A stretch of DNA of 64,000 bases, taken from Osmia lignaria lignaria (Eukaryota > Arthropoda > Insecta > Hymenoptera > Megachilidae). The translations under genes were made by a program, and so were the position numbers. Of this stretch, positions 39,001 through 54,000 are shown piece by piece; positions within the stretch are counted from its first letter, which is position 1; the number at the start of each line of letters is the position of its first letter. The notes under the pieces are model-generated. The model was not told the origin of the DNA, ran no database searches, and saw nothing but the letters and a program-made list of their open reading frames with translations. The DNA is taken from assembly GCF_051020975.1 (NCBI RefSeq), contig NC_135045.1:6202501-6266500 (forward strand). The letters are read 5' to 3'.

Positions 39001-42000
39001 CGTTTAATTTTTGCACCGAACGTTGGATTTTTAGTCCCGTGGCAAACTCGAATTTCGAAACGAGAAACTTTTAAATTTCCATTCTAAATAGAAATCAACT
39101 CTGTTGATTTAAAGTCGATAAAATTAATCAGCTGTAAGGGATTGAAATTATGTTTGCAAACGAGGAAGAACGCAATGGGGAGCAATATTTTGGCAAATCA
39201 GTGCGCGTTACTAGGTAAACAGCGGTTCAAGTCGATAATGTTTCACGCGGGATTACGCAAGCATTATCAGTTCGCGTCATAACATCAACAATTCTAGCAT
39301 TTTGGTATAGGTCTGGTTAACCGAACCCCCTTATGTATCTGTCGTATCGCCTTTCTACTATTGAATTTCAAGGGGTCGAAGCACGCTTGGCGCGTCGCCC
39401 GAAGCTCTGGGGTTAAATTCCAATAAACGAGCTCGTATGTGTTGTTATCACGTTGATACTAACGAGAAGTCCACCTAATTCCTGCTGGACCCCTATCTCT
39501 TTTCACGATCTCGTATCGAGTGGTTATGATGGCCATTCTACGGTTATGTCTCTTTTCCTTCGTTACCGACGCCACATTTTTATTAACGCGTTAACTGGTA
39601 TCATTCTTCAACGTACGAGAAAGAAATAAAAGGCTATTTCTTTCTCGTACGCGTAATGAATAATAAATAAGGGTGAATTAATATTGTATATTATTATTAA
39701 ACGAAGAGTTAAAGGATTGACCTATTTCATTGGATATTTATAGCAATTACATTTCTAGAGTTAATTTTTATAAATGTCTCAAAATTACGAGGCAGAAAAT
39801 AAAATTACCTCGCTTGTACTTTGATCCACTTCTAAAGAAACAATTTCACGGGGTATTGATTCGGAATTTCGCAGCTCGCGTCGATTCGAGTTTTCCGAAT
39901 CAAGTAAACGAAGTAAAACCACGAAACAACTGATTTGACGTCACTTAATCGACACTCGGGTTCGTTCCAATTTCATAAAACGTTACGACATTTCATTAGC
40001 CCGTACCTCGCCGACTTCGTAAATAATTTCTCTCGGGCGTTCAATCAATCGTTCGTTGTTCCCATGGTAGTTCTATTATTACCGTCGACGGTATCGGTTT
40101 TATGGTTCGCCATAATTTCCGTCCCGGCATCGGGATTCTGCGTAGCCGGGTCGATGCTCGTTCAAAACTCATTCGTCGGTTCCCGGTAAACTGGTCGATT
40201 TTATTTTTCCCCTCTCTGTTTCGTATTTCCTGACGTCGCGACGAACGTTAACGAGATTCCGCCACGCGTATCCCTTTTAACGTAATTTTCCGTCGTTATC
40301 CCGTACAAACACCGGGACTCCATATTCATACAATCGCGCCTACACAAGTCAGATAGACGGGAAGCGGGCAGAATGAGAAAAAATATTGCCCCGATTTATC
40401 TGATCCTCCGTATCCCGTTGAAAAATCCAACTACATGTATCCATTATCGTTATTATGAACGAGCATCGCGTGACACTTGTTTCCTTTCTTCCGGTCCTTG
40501 TACCTACAGCTTCTTTATAAAAACAGAGCAATATTCCTGGAAGATTCACATTTTTTCTTCATTATACAGTGGGAGGCAAAAGTGAGTAGACACTGTTCGA
40601 AATGGAATATCTTGGTTAAAATTGGACTAAATAACTTGAGGCTTTTTGAGAAGCTATAAAAATCAATTCACTAAAATATGTATTTTCATCGTTTTAAAAA
40701 ATTACAATTTGTTGAAATCGTGATTTTTATAGCTTCTCAAAAAACCTCAAGTTATTTAGTCCAATTTTAACCAAGGTATTCTTTCTAATTTTCTTTACTA
40801 ATATTTTTTCGTGTAATCTTTACGTCCTACTGTCTATTAGATTCTTAACACGTCGAATACTGTAGCCGCCCGCTGATTCCACGCCGTGTAATTACCTTTT
40901 AAAAATAGCTTGTGGTCGCAGACGATATTCACACACGCGTGTGCTTTATTTATTCGCCTAGATAGTCAACGAACGCATAGCTGTGTCACGTAAACAAATG
41001 AATAGTCAACAAACGTATTGCTGTGGCACAAAAATAAACGAACTATGAAAAATGCACATATCTATGCCATCGATGCTCGATATTTCCCCATTACTTTGAA
41101 AACTGGCTTCTGGATTTCCTAAAAGTTCAAAACAGAAAATTATCGACCGAGTACAACCAGTGATTGATTTATCTTCTTAATCAGAATTTTTCCTATTCAT
41201 TATCCAACGTTACTTCAACAATGAAATACAGCTTTTTTGATTACGTATCGATGCGTCCCAGTCAGAAACGAAACGGCGACGTTGCAAGAAATGCGGCGAG
41301 CTTTGATACATTTCCGGGATAAAGCAGAGACGTAATGGATTCGGTTGTAACGAAACGGCGGGTTCAGATGTAAATGGGATCTTCTGGTTTTTTAATAAAG
41401 CTTCCGTGACATGACAAACGACGAAGCGATTCTTTCTTGATAGCGATACTTAAATGTCCTTTCTGCTATGGTTGTTTGATTTCAAACGACGAACCTAGCT
41501 AATGAATTCTGGGTAAAATACACCGGACATTCCGAGGCTCTGAGAAATATTACCTGATTTAGTGAAATACGGGCAAAGCAAACTTTAGTTTTCATTTTTC
41601 TAAGGAAGAGCAGTGTTTCATTTACGGTGATATACGCGGCGGTGTTGCATAAAACTTGTTTTGAACAACGAATAAAATAGATCTATCGGTTATCCGTGAA
41701 TGTATTAGTTACTATTCATAGATAACGAAAAGATGAGATTTATTCGTTACTCGAAATTTTCAAATAAAAATTCATTTTTGTGACTTTCTATGCAGAGCGA
41801 TAGAATGAAATCGGTTCGTTAAACAGATGCATTTTTTTGCACGAGTGACAAATATAAAATTTTATTTCTTATTCGTTATTTTAATAACATTTTACTTGAA
41901 CGACGCCAAATGTTGTTATGCAATTAGTTAGATTCGTTCGAATAATATTTCGATAATGAAATAAATTCTATTCCAATCAAGGTTTCGATGAACCGAAACT

Positions 42001-45000
42001 CGGTCAAAGCACGTCGAGATCGTCGCATGGCCAATTAATGAAAGCTTGGGACGAATATTAACGGTACCGTGGATGGATAAAATAATAATGCATGGATTAA
42101 ATTGATACGTTACTACGTTGACGCAGCTGGGAAAAGTTTAAAATTCTTAAAAAATTGGAATTGTATCTTGCTGCAAATTTGTTATGCATTACGTTGGATA
42201 TTCGATAACCACGATACATAAGAAATTCAGGGAACTTCGTCGAGCGTGTTCGATCATCGTAATTCTTGAAAAGTGTTTGCCTTTGATAAAATGCAAATTT
42301 TGACGTAAGGAATACGTTTGATATTTTTTGAAATTTGTCAAAATTGATACCACAATTAAATTTAATGAATATTACATAGATATCTGACGCATTATAATTG
42401 AAGGATCTTAATTAAATTTAAAATATATGAAATTTATGTAAATTTTCGCTGCAACCTTTTCTCCATTGTGAATCTGCGCCAAAATAGCGAATACCTTTCC
42501 GGTCTTATCGTTAGTATATTTCGCGAATGCGTGACAGTAATTATAACAGCGGAATGTTCTCCGTTCGCACAGAAGAATCCACGAAATTGTTGAAATGTCG
42601 GTATTTCTTGATTCCGACCTCGTTATTTTACGATTGCGATTCAAAGCGAACGATAAAAGCCATACGACGGGTCGACCGTGTAAAATATGGAACATCGCGG
42701 CAAATGTTTACACGAATTTATCCAGGACGAGTCCCGTTCTTTTATTTAACTGCGTGCCAGCACTATCGTGACTGTTAAATGCAAAATCCCGGCACATGGC
42801 TGGCAAACGTTTATCGTGCATTCCTTGCACGTTCCATGCTGCCTAGACCGCCTGAATTTCCATTGATTTTTACATTAAGTCGGATATACGTTCTCCGTCG
42901 TTTTGATTTATCCTCGTTGTCGACGATGTTCAAACTACCGCGGCACGTGACATTAATAATTAATACGTCGCTTTGTTAAGAAGACGTATACGAGAGTGGC
43001 GTGATCCGGAGAACGGGAAGTATTTAGCTAACGACCGATTAAATGGAGAGGAAATATGAAAGTAATTCGTTGGAGTACTTGCACGTTTCGTTGATTGTGA
43101 ATTATGAGCGTATGAAACAGAAGGGAGCATTGTGTAATGTGCTAAAACAAGAAATAACAAATCGTTAGTAGCTTCTATTGCAAATTAAAAAATTTAATGA
43201 AAAAATTGCACGTGCAATTTTGTACGGCAGTATGATTGTTTCCACTGACATTAAATGTGCGAAGAAGAGAAACACGTATCCGTAACAAGTGTTTCAATTA
43301 TTTTCCCCAACTTCTGTATGCGACGCGGACAGACTAATATGTTCTTCGTATGGGCTTGGAAAAGCTCCAGAACGTCTGGACCATTTCCAGTGGCCTTAAT
43401 TCATTTGTCAATTACATCCAGTATTTCCTGAAGGCGAATGAACTGTCCTAATGATTGCGTATTTCGTTGCTCGGTTAACTGTAACGATTTGCTCTCTGAT
43501 GAACGTGAGCGAGTTCACAATTCAATTCATCGAATCAAAAACAATAATAATTTCGATACATAGTAGGGAATGGAAATAAAATTCCTTCGGTTTTATTTTT
43601 GTAAATAATCGAGGAATTTTTCCATAAATTTTTCATAAATTTTCCATAAATTTTCCACAGCAATCAACATGTTAAATCAAAGAAGTTTAAAATCATATAT
43701 CACTGTTCTACGGTATCAAAAATTCATCGAAGGTATAAAAAGAAGAAGCTAGAAGTGTTTTAGTATTTAGAGCAACAGTCGTCCCCTAGTGTATCGAGTT
43801 CTATCGATCAGAATAGAGGGAGGGAATGGTAGACGGGATCGGGAAACAGAAGAAATGAAATCGAAGGGTTCGAATGGGTCAAACGGTTCACGCACAGTCC
43901 ACAAAAAAACTATCCTTTGCATTTCTCCTAGTCGCGATTCGATTTAACCTTGGACAAACGTTCGATTCTGGCACATGGACTTGTCCAAGAAGATTGGATC
44001 TCATTGAATGGAGGACCTTGGAATTGAAGGGACTCCCCTACCATCTTCCGGCCACGATGAAGAAGTGACTGGAGGGTATATAAAATGGTGTACCGAATCA
44101 CTTATCTGGTATTGGATTGCCAGCCAGCTTTTTCTAGTCAATTCGATGAAGCAAACATGATCGACGGACCGATAAATTATTGATCGAACGTGTCCCTTTA
44201 TCGTTTGTATACCGAATGGATTTCAGTTTGTTTGTACGTCAGCTTGCAACCGGTTCGAATGCTCTTTTTCCGGTTTCCCCGTGGAACGTTGTAAATTCAA
44301 AGTTTATTAGCTGTACGCATCCACGCAGGACATTGACGAACGATAGTTTCTACAGTTTCGTGAATTCTGCTCGTATGGTAGTTTCGAACGATCGATAGTC
44401 AATATCGAAAAGCTCGATCGTGATGGATACCGTTGATCGACGGGATTTTTTCCCTCGACCCTTTCGTTGTCGCTTTGTTTCAAATCGTCGCGCCAGAAAT
44501 ACCGAGCGAATTGATTTTCAAGTATTGGATATCGCAGCCGAAAGGATTAAATTGGTAATATCGTCTTTGAGTTCGTACAGCTTCAAAAAGGGGACAATGA
44601 TGGACGACGTCCCTTGTTTCACACATTGTGCGAACCTTTCGAATGGTCTATAGTGAGAAGTACTATGTATACAAAAAAGTTCGATCGAGATTTGTATCAT
44701 TGATGGATGAGAATTTTTTTGTATCGATGCTTGTTCATTTCTGTTTTTCTGCTTGAATATTTGATCTGTTCGCGGAATGCTGCAAGAAATTCGGTTTGAA
44801 TTTATTTCTGTGGGAATGTAAAAAATTCAGGATCACGGATAGCATCGTCGCGTCGCGTCGGTGAGAGACGACCTCGAAGGATATAAGTAAGAAGTTCAAC
44901 GTCGACAACGAACCGATCGCCGACGAACATTTTCTGGATGAACTACCCGGACTCGGTTTCGAATCTCAGAAGCAAAAGAATTTTTGTGGCGAACGGTAGG

Positions 45001-48000
45001 TGCAATTTAATCATGGATGAACGAACGAGCTGAGATTACGAAAGGAACCGGAGAGATTGCATGTTATTGAAGAAGCTCCGTGGCTCGGATGCGACAACAG
45101 AAAAAGACTCGATGCTATAAAACAACGTATGGGATCATTCTCCAGTATTGAGTTACCGACCAGCTCTGGTATTCCTGTGAAACAGGCAAACGAAGGTGTA
45201 CTATAATGAAATTGCGCGAACGAAAGAGAGAGAAAATAGGCAGCAACAAGCGGTCGAGAAGCGAAGCGTAACTGGGTCACAGGTCCCAGGATTAGATGAA
45301 AAAAAAAAGAAAAAGAGAATTAACTCGTCAGCAGAATGATCGATATTAACTTCTTTCCCTATTTCAATTACCAATGGTAAGTCAATCCGTGAATGGAAAC
45401 GATCAGTCGAGCAAGAGATTTAATCGGAAGAATGTGCTTCGAGTTCTTTCGCGATTTAATTTCATCACGAATCAGCGGTCCACATTTTTTTTTAGGTCAA
45501 ATTGAATTTCATTCGCATTGTCTTATATGCAAATCGATGACCAAGAATTTTTTTCATACGTAAAATTAATCATTAATTAGTAATATTAACGGAAATAATT
45601 TTGTTTCGTTTTTGCTTGTCGACAATTTCTGCAACAAGTAGATTAGTTTTAATGAAAATCAAAAATATTAGTTTAATAACATTTATAACCCTACAGTGTT
45701 GATATTGACTTGGATAAATGTCAACGTAATCTAGATTTATTCTAAAATGGTAAGGTAAAGGGAGTCTCATCCGAGGAAATTGGAAAAAAGAATTAGAGCC
45801 ATGAAAATACAGAACATGCGAGGAAAGATATCACATCATTTATAAAATATTAATAATGAAAATTGCCAGAAAATATTGATATTTTTTGGTGGTAATGCGT
45901 GGATAATAATATTCATTAAATTTTCATAAACTTTATGTTCATAAATAGGACGGATTAAGCAATTTTGCATACCATTTGAGCGAACGACTGAAAAAAATAT
46001 CTGAAAATCTCGCAGAAATCCGTCCAATTAACTGAACTGTCAATTTGGGTAACGAAGTGCTGTGAAATAGTACCGGGCGATTTTTAATACAACCAGATGA
46101 CTTTTTAGCACCGTGGATTATCGCGAATGATGTCGAGCGAATTTTATCGACGAACGTAAAATATCTGTTCGTGAATTTTAATATCCCGAAGAGGAATTTT
46201 TATTGCCTGTTTTTCGTCGATAACGCTAAGCGACATCAGCTAATATGTACCAAAATGCCAATTGTTGCACACTGACAGTTTGCTTTTATTATTCCGTTTG
46301 TATTTCATCCGGAGAAACAAAATTAAACTCGAGTCAGATACGAATAACTTTTAGTGTTTGATATGTTCCTTGCTCTATATTTTCCCATAGATATCAAGAA
46401 TCCATCCGGAAGGTCGGCGACGCACGGCACTTATAATTAATAATTCTGTTCCCTCTTTTGAAACCAATTTAAAAACTAGTTGAATGCGCAGTTCACTGCT
46501 AAAATTTCCGTGTTTTCTTGAAATAATTTTTATTTTTACTGTTCTGCAAAGCAATTAATTATAAATCCCAAAGATCTATAAAGAAATTTCAGTTTAGTAA
46601 ATCGTGTTTGAATTTGGACAATCGTATCCGAGCTTATTGGATCCATTGAACGCGATCAATCACCTTAACTGCCTCACGATGAAACATAGAGCTATTAGAC
46701 AATGATTTATAGCTTCACTTACCGAATATAGGATTTCCACGGCGTGTTGCGAGACCACCGAGCGTGAGTACGTGGGAATGATCTGCCGTCACGACGAGCA
46801 GCGTCTCCGACAAGTCGACTTCCTCTATCACAGCCCTTACCGCTTCCTCTAGGGCTAATGTTTCGTCCAGTGCTCGATACGCGTTATTATGATGATGTGC
46901 ATGATCGATTCTGCCACCTGAATACATGCAAAAATAATGCGTTCATAAAACAGAATGATAAGATAATAATATTAGTTCTATGAATCTCCATAAAATCAAA
47001 TTAACCCCTTCCACCTGATATTCAGAGGAAATTTAATATTTAATCATTTGAAAGATCGATCGTTTAATTTTTGAAGATTTTGCATATAAATGAATTTATG
47101 GGAAGTCTAAGTTTCTCCGTATCTGCTGGATACAGTCATCAAGAAACCAAGAAGCAAAGACCGCTTCAGAATTACAAATACGAAACACGTGAACGAGCGT
47201 CATTAGCATTACCATCGAACTCGCATTTAGGAAAGCACCGTGGCCATCACAGTTAACGTTAATTATTCGGAACGACCCACAAGAATCCCGAATTCAATTA
47301 TCGAGACAGCAAATGTCGCTGGCTTGAATGGATTACTGGAAACTCGGACTTGAACGTTCGAAGTTACTTGCGGGCGATCAGGGTAGCTTGATCGATACAC
47401 GAGTACATAGAGTATTTGAAGTTATTTGTTGTCCGAACATACACTTCATTAGTATCATCTTAATGAACTTAATATACCACGTTGGTTATTTAATATTTAT
47501 CAAATTACCGCAGTCCTCAGTTAATGAGAGATTAAGTAAAAGACGATAAAAAATTTGATAATCTCGGGATTTAATGGGTGTTTATATTTTAAACGAACAT
47601 TGTACGATCTATTATGTATGCAGTGTGAATGGTACGAACGATAGATGTGATATGTGTGCTATCCGATAGGGTGGTCTTTTGTTTGAAATGCGAGAATCGT
47701 TCGATTCAATAAATCGTATATTCCTGCCGAGTTGGGTATTTCATTCGAAAAGGGTTTCGTAATAGAGTGCAAAGCAGACGTTTAGATTGTGGAAACATAT
47801 AGTAGAAGTGGCATAATCCCGTAGAATTCTCTGAACAACTATCAACACCTGATTTGCAATTATAAATTTAATTCTTACGCGTTTAAGATTACATGAATTC
47901 GTTCACCTACACATCATTATTTTTATTTAGAAGATCAACTTCTACGAAGCACTGATACGTTTTTTTAAATATTTCGATAAGCTTCTCAAGAATAAACATA

Positions 48001-51000
48001 AACGTGATCTTTTGATTCCGTACACTATATTTTATGTCATTTTGAACGACCGTGTCCTCTCCGATTCGAGATTACAGGATTTTTCAAACAGATCGACTGA
48101 AAGATAAACACGTTCTATCAAAGAGACACTAACGTCATTCGTTGCAATCGATTGAAAAAAAAAAAAAAAAAACAGCGGAGGAAAATATTTGGTGAAATTG
48201 CGAATCATTTTTGTCCTCGACAGGGACTTCTATCGGAGAGTATGGAATTTATATCACACCATATGCGGTGAGAGTTGGGGGATGATGAATTTGTGTAACA
48301 TTGTGGTTCTAGTTGCTGTCAACCGAGGACAGTTTAGAACCGAATGCTTCTACTCTGGATAAATTCGATCCCATTTTCAGTAAAATCTGAAAAATTCTTT
48401 TAGAAATAATATCTGTATAGATTCGTTGAAATTTTTGTTCGAAGCAAATTAAGTCCAGCGCTCTATGCCGCGTTTATAAATTTAATTACTAAAAGAGATT
48501 ACTTCAGGAATAAGAGAAGAATTCACGTTTCTCCATGCTAATTTAAGCAACAATTTTTCAATTACACACAAGGTGGCCAGATGTTCCGGTAGAAATGCAA
48601 ATTAAAGGTGGGCGGAATTAAAGCCCGTTTGGCCAGCGACGCGCATGAAATCATTCTTTTTAATCATTCCTCTCTAATTCCCATGCTCGTCCTTTTTATC
48701 CGCCGGTTTATCTCTCGGTGCTTCTAAATATAATGACGGAAGTGGCCTCTCGACGTGGCAGTAGCGACGATAAGACGTTGCAAAACCATCCGAGGAAGAA
48801 GCATCCTGGAGCAACTTATTTTAAGCATCGCCACGAGAACTCTTGGACGAAACTTGCTCCAGATGGTTCAATTTTTTCAGAAATACTTATTTCTGTATCA
48901 AGTACAAAAAGGACAAATTTCCTGAAGAGGAAAGGTACAACTCTTCTTCTATTTCGACAAATTATTTGGATTTTTCTTTATTAAAAAATTCTCACTAATA
49001 AAATAATTAAAAACTAATGTGTTATCTGATGTATTAAAATGATTAGTAAAGGGAACGAAAATTACACGAAGTTCTTAGACAATTAAGAAACGATTGATCG
49101 TGAGAATGCACCTTCGGAAGATGCAACTTGATTCATCAAACATGATTAAAGTTCGGCAAGTGAAGCATCCCAAAAGCCAAACCGGTGGTTTCTGGAATCT
49201 TAGGAGACACCCGACAATAGGGTGAAAGGAAGATGGGTTCGAGGGTTTCGATCAGTTCTGAAAGCGGCATATTGTGCCAAAATCTGTCAACGGGGGAATG
49301 TATTTTCCAGATGCCAAAGCGGGAGCAACAGTTGTCGCGACCCGGGAAACTTTGCTCGACGGATCTAGATTTCAACGTCGATTACAAACTACGGAGGAGA
49401 AGCGAAACTGAAACGAGCACAACTCTTCGGGGCAGAGTTCTGAAAGGAAGTATAGTCGATTAATTGATGTTGCGCTATTGTTTGATAATGGACCGACGCG
49501 TCGAAAGTGATTATCGGCAACGCGTTTCGTTATCTAGAAATAACCGAGTTTCTTCCTTGTTTCGGTATGCAATTTGAAGCGACGATAATGTGATTCGTTG
49601 TTGGTTATTGAACAAAGATGAATAATTGCAAAGATAATTAAATGAAGGGTAGATTTTGATACACCCAGCTTTATCCTTTATCCTGATAATTGATTTACGT
49701 AAAATTTGAATTTTTAATGAAAACTTGCATGAGAATATATAAAATTCGCGAAGGTTTAATATTCTTAGGCAAACGCGAAACGAATCACAAAGCGTACCGC
49801 GCACTAATTGAAGAACAACGTAACGAATTTCGAACACAGTTTGCAAAGTGAAATCGATTGGTTTCATGTAATGAAATTAATCAAAAGTTCGATGGCACAA
49901 AGGTCGATTGATTCACCAGAGACAAAAGCTACCGCGCGATTGCACACTCGGAATTCGATGAAAAGAACGAGTCGAAATACGAATAGATTTTCATTGTCAG
50001 TACTTTATTACATGAACTACGATTCTTTTTTCGTCAACGATGCGTGAGTACTTTGGAAATTCCGTGTTATTTGCTTGGATAAACTTTAATTTTCATTCGG
50101 ATCGATAGAATGTTGCATAGAATGTTGCTTCTACTTTGTTTACACAGAAGAAAATTAATTTTTGAAAATTAATTGTCTGAAAAATTCACTGTTTTTCATT
50201 GCCTTACGAGACAATTGTTATATGGATATCTGAACGAATGATTCATGATGTCGAAAGGATCACTGAATCAGCGTTTCTTTTTCCAAGGGAAGACAAAAAA
50301 CAGTCTTGCTGCCAATCGATGAAACGCCTTTCCTGACAATGTAAGAACGTGAGATGTACACACCGGTTATCAGGGGGCGGAAAGCTATAAACTCGATAAA
50401 GTATAGAACGCTGACTCAATCTTTCCGTAGAAAACTCGCGTTTCCCTATTCACAGAAGGAACACTCTCGAGAGCATTAGCTCAATTTTATTCCAGCCGGG
50501 AGATTTGAATTACGTGCCTACGCGTTGCTTTCCTGATTACCTATGGATTTTCCGCGAGCGTATGTAAACGAAAAATAAGTAGAACATCTCAGGGTAAATT
50601 CAGCCCTCTTGAATTTCCCTGTGCAATGGATTTTTATTTGTTAGTTTTTTCTTCGTTAGAAAGATAATTATATGCGGCAAGAAAGTGGCTTTCAAGAAAA
50701 CGAAATTTGCGATATTCCAGCAGACTTCAAGAGTAGTTCCATACTTTCCATCGAAATTCTCGTTTTATTTCCCGCCCCTAACGCGTCGATGGAACATTGA
50801 AATGGCGAATAATCGTAACTGTACGTCTGCCCGGCAACTTGGATATGCATTTTTGCAGGACCAGGTCCCTTTGTTCGTCCCCACGTACCTTCCACGAAGA
50901 GGAAATATCCTTCGGGATTTTTCGCCAGTACACGGAGCGCTTTTATCGTCATTTCGACCAGTGAAGGATCGCCGCTTCCGTTCGTGTTTCGATCGACGTC

Positions 51001-54000
51001 AAAGTCCATGTGGGAATAGGAAAACAGCCCTGAAATCATCGAATCCCATGAAATGGTGAGTCATAGAATTTTTAACAGACTAAGTTTTATCGAGTCGTTT
51101 CTCCTTGCGATAGAATTTTATTTCTGCTACCGAGATTCTACATCGCACTGTATTTCGTGATAAAAGAGACGACTGATTTATAAGATTTTGAGAAAATATC
51201 TTTTAGAGCACTTTATTACTCAACGCTCCGATTCTTATTTTTCTTAATTTATCGTGTAGATAGAACGACAGTAACAATATTTCACATTTGAGGCAACATA
51301 GTAAATCAATTTTCAAACATGGCTGGTTACACAGAATAGTTTATCCGTTCATTATTGATTTACGATTGAAATACTAAATAAAGGATTATCGCGATGAAAT
51401 ACCAGCCAATAGCGTTCCTTATTATCGGGTCTCACAGGGAATCAACAGCTTTGCTCGCTATACCGAACGTAATCTCAAATTCAAACGTTACGCCTATCAT
51501 AATTAGGGCGAACTAACTAACAGCCAACTGTATTCAAGCATTAATTCAATCGAGTACGATCGATAATTACCCAATATTGCGAAACTAGTAAATTATAATC
51601 GTTCAAATTATAAAATTTCTTTGAAATTCACGTTATCCGTTTAGCATAGAATTTGCGAGGTATGGAGTCGAATTAAAGGTAAAAAACGCGAATACATTTA
51701 TGACAATTTCTTGGAACGAATTTGATGAACAACTTTGTACGCGAGAATTTAATATCGTCGTAGTTGGAATTTGAAGATCTACTAGAGAACGCGGAAAATG
51801 TTTAACGAAATTAAAATGCAGTGGAATTAAACTGGGCATTTTTATAATGAAATGAAACAGATTATAGTTGTACACAATCATGGTTCCTGAACATATTATA
51901 ATATGAAAGAGAATTACAAATTCTTATCATTCAAAAATATCCAAACAAAAAACAAAATTTATTTCCTATAGCTACATGAATTATTTCTTTTTTGAATGGC
52001 AATAAAATCACGGTGACAAATCGAAAAACGAAACTGAAGAGTTAGATTGATAGCTTAATCTTCGATCGCGTGTCATACCAGATATGATTATTTTTATCGC
52101 AATCGATCATTATAATAAAAAAACTGATATCTGTTCGTTACCAAGAAGATGATTCACTTTGCGTGGATCCACGTTCTCGAATTGTTCCTTGTTAGCGACA
52201 TATTTCGCGGCCACATTTCGTAGCCCATGATTTCTCGACCATTCGTTGATCAGATTTCTTCCGTCCAATCGTCTACCCTCTTTATCCGGTTCCTCTGGAT
52301 CCTGGGTCACCTTCGGCACGAAATGACGTCTGCCCCCACCGAGCACCACCTACGACGAAACGTGATTTTATTGGCGAGTATTTTATCGAGAAACGGATCA
52401 AACTGGATTCCGAGTAATAAACTCGAACATTTTATCGAGCATTGGGAGCGAGCTTGGCTTTGAGACAGATCGGTTCATGGAAATTAACCTTCGAATCTTC
52501 CGAGAGCAATCGGGATGATTTAATACGTCCAATTGATGGATCGTTTTCATTTGCCGGTGATTTCTATTGATTATGCAAATTCGTGGCTTCGATTGATTTG
52601 TGCTTTTAACTGTAAAATATGGATGAAAGAGAAAGAGATTTTAAGCAATGGTTTATAATGTATTGTTTCATTGAAGAAAATTTTATAAACTATTTGTTAG
52701 GTATGAAAATTAGTTATTGGAAGATTTCATATTTTAATAATGTAAGCTGCTTGGTTCTGAAAATGATAAAAATTCATCGCATCATAGTTTTCATATTTTC
52801 AGTAATTTAATAATGATTAAGAACAAATTGTTGGGTTATTCTTGTACAGCAAAGATATTCTTTAATCGCTTGCACAGTAAATGTTCTAATTCAGATTGTA
52901 CGTAAAAATTCCTAAAAATAATTAAACTTTATTCAGGTTGACACATAGTTATTTCATTCAGCTTTTTAAAATGTTGACAAAAATGAAACTCCGTTATTTT
53001 GACATTTAATTTCCGGAAAGTTCTGTAATTAATCCCTTTACATTTAAATTTACCAAGCTAGACATTTTTAATTTTATGTATGCTAAAAGCATGTTCAGCT
53101 TTTAATTACCTCTTTATAACACGATAATAAATAAATCAATACCTTTTTCTATTTAATAAAATTTAGTCATGAATATTATTCATTATTACGGTAAATACAA
53201 ATCTTGATACTTTGACAATAGTTAATATTTTTTGTAACGAAAGTAGCATTGAAACATTGGATTCAACTTGATCCAAAGTTGCCGGACGCTTTTCATTTTC
53301 GGATCTGATATTTTCGTATGTTCTTCTGACGTATGTACATGTTTGCGTTCCATCAGAGAACGCGATCCCAGAAGCAATTTTGCAGAATTTCAGTCAACCG
53401 AAGAGAAATGTTCTTTTCGTTGCATGTGAGAGTTTCCATTTCGGTGATTGCAGCTTTTGTTTTTTTCGATGCCTGAAATAGAAGTTGCATGGAAACAGGA
53501 TCGCGAGTATATAACCTACAATACATGCTTTTGTATTTTTACGTGGCCAAGACAAAATACGTGTGAAATACTTAAGTAGCACTTTGTAAAGTGTCGTGGT
53601 GAATGAAACATAATCATTTATTCATAATTCATCGGTGGAGTTATAACTTTGCTATGTTCGTTACAACAGTTCTGAAGTCATTAATTTTTACATCTTTACC
53701 AAAGTCTTCTTCTTTGCAAGGATATTTTTAAACGATAATTACACCGTGTACCTTTAAAATATCTCTTAAGCAAGCAATTAAAAAACATGTATGCTGATAA
53801 AGTTACGAAGCACGAAGTTGGAAACTTCTCGAATGCTGATGTAAAAAAATATGAAGTTTTCGTTGGTAACTTCGTTATCATTTTATTTATTTACACATTA
53901 AAAATATTGAAGGGAAGGTTCGCTGAGATTTGTTTTTATAAATCAAATAAATAAGGAAATAGCGACGTGTCTGCAGATTCTGTGCAATCGAATTTCACGA

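Larger units (their letters stand above)
25090..46722. other. Alkaline phosphatase giant intron, 21.6 kb
   Basis: The splice sites on both sides share phase 1, so nothing coding is needed between them. Inside lie a GC-richer stretch (about 28950-30660), an LTR-like unit (36110-36350), a perfect hairpin (39612-39651), a Tc1-type miniature element (40567-40832), two short tandem arrays and a small plus-strand frame with a hydrophobic N-terminus (43874-44068). No recognisable nested gene was found. Confidence 0.65.

Noticed and set aside
49136..49463. Opposed frames of 76-79 codons in an alkaline phosphatase intron
   Set aside because: They overlap on opposite strands, match nothing recognisable, and the flanking exons splice in phase without them.
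50685..51059. Plus-strand 124-codon frame
   Set aside because: It is the antisense shadow of the exon at 50889-51029 and its flank.
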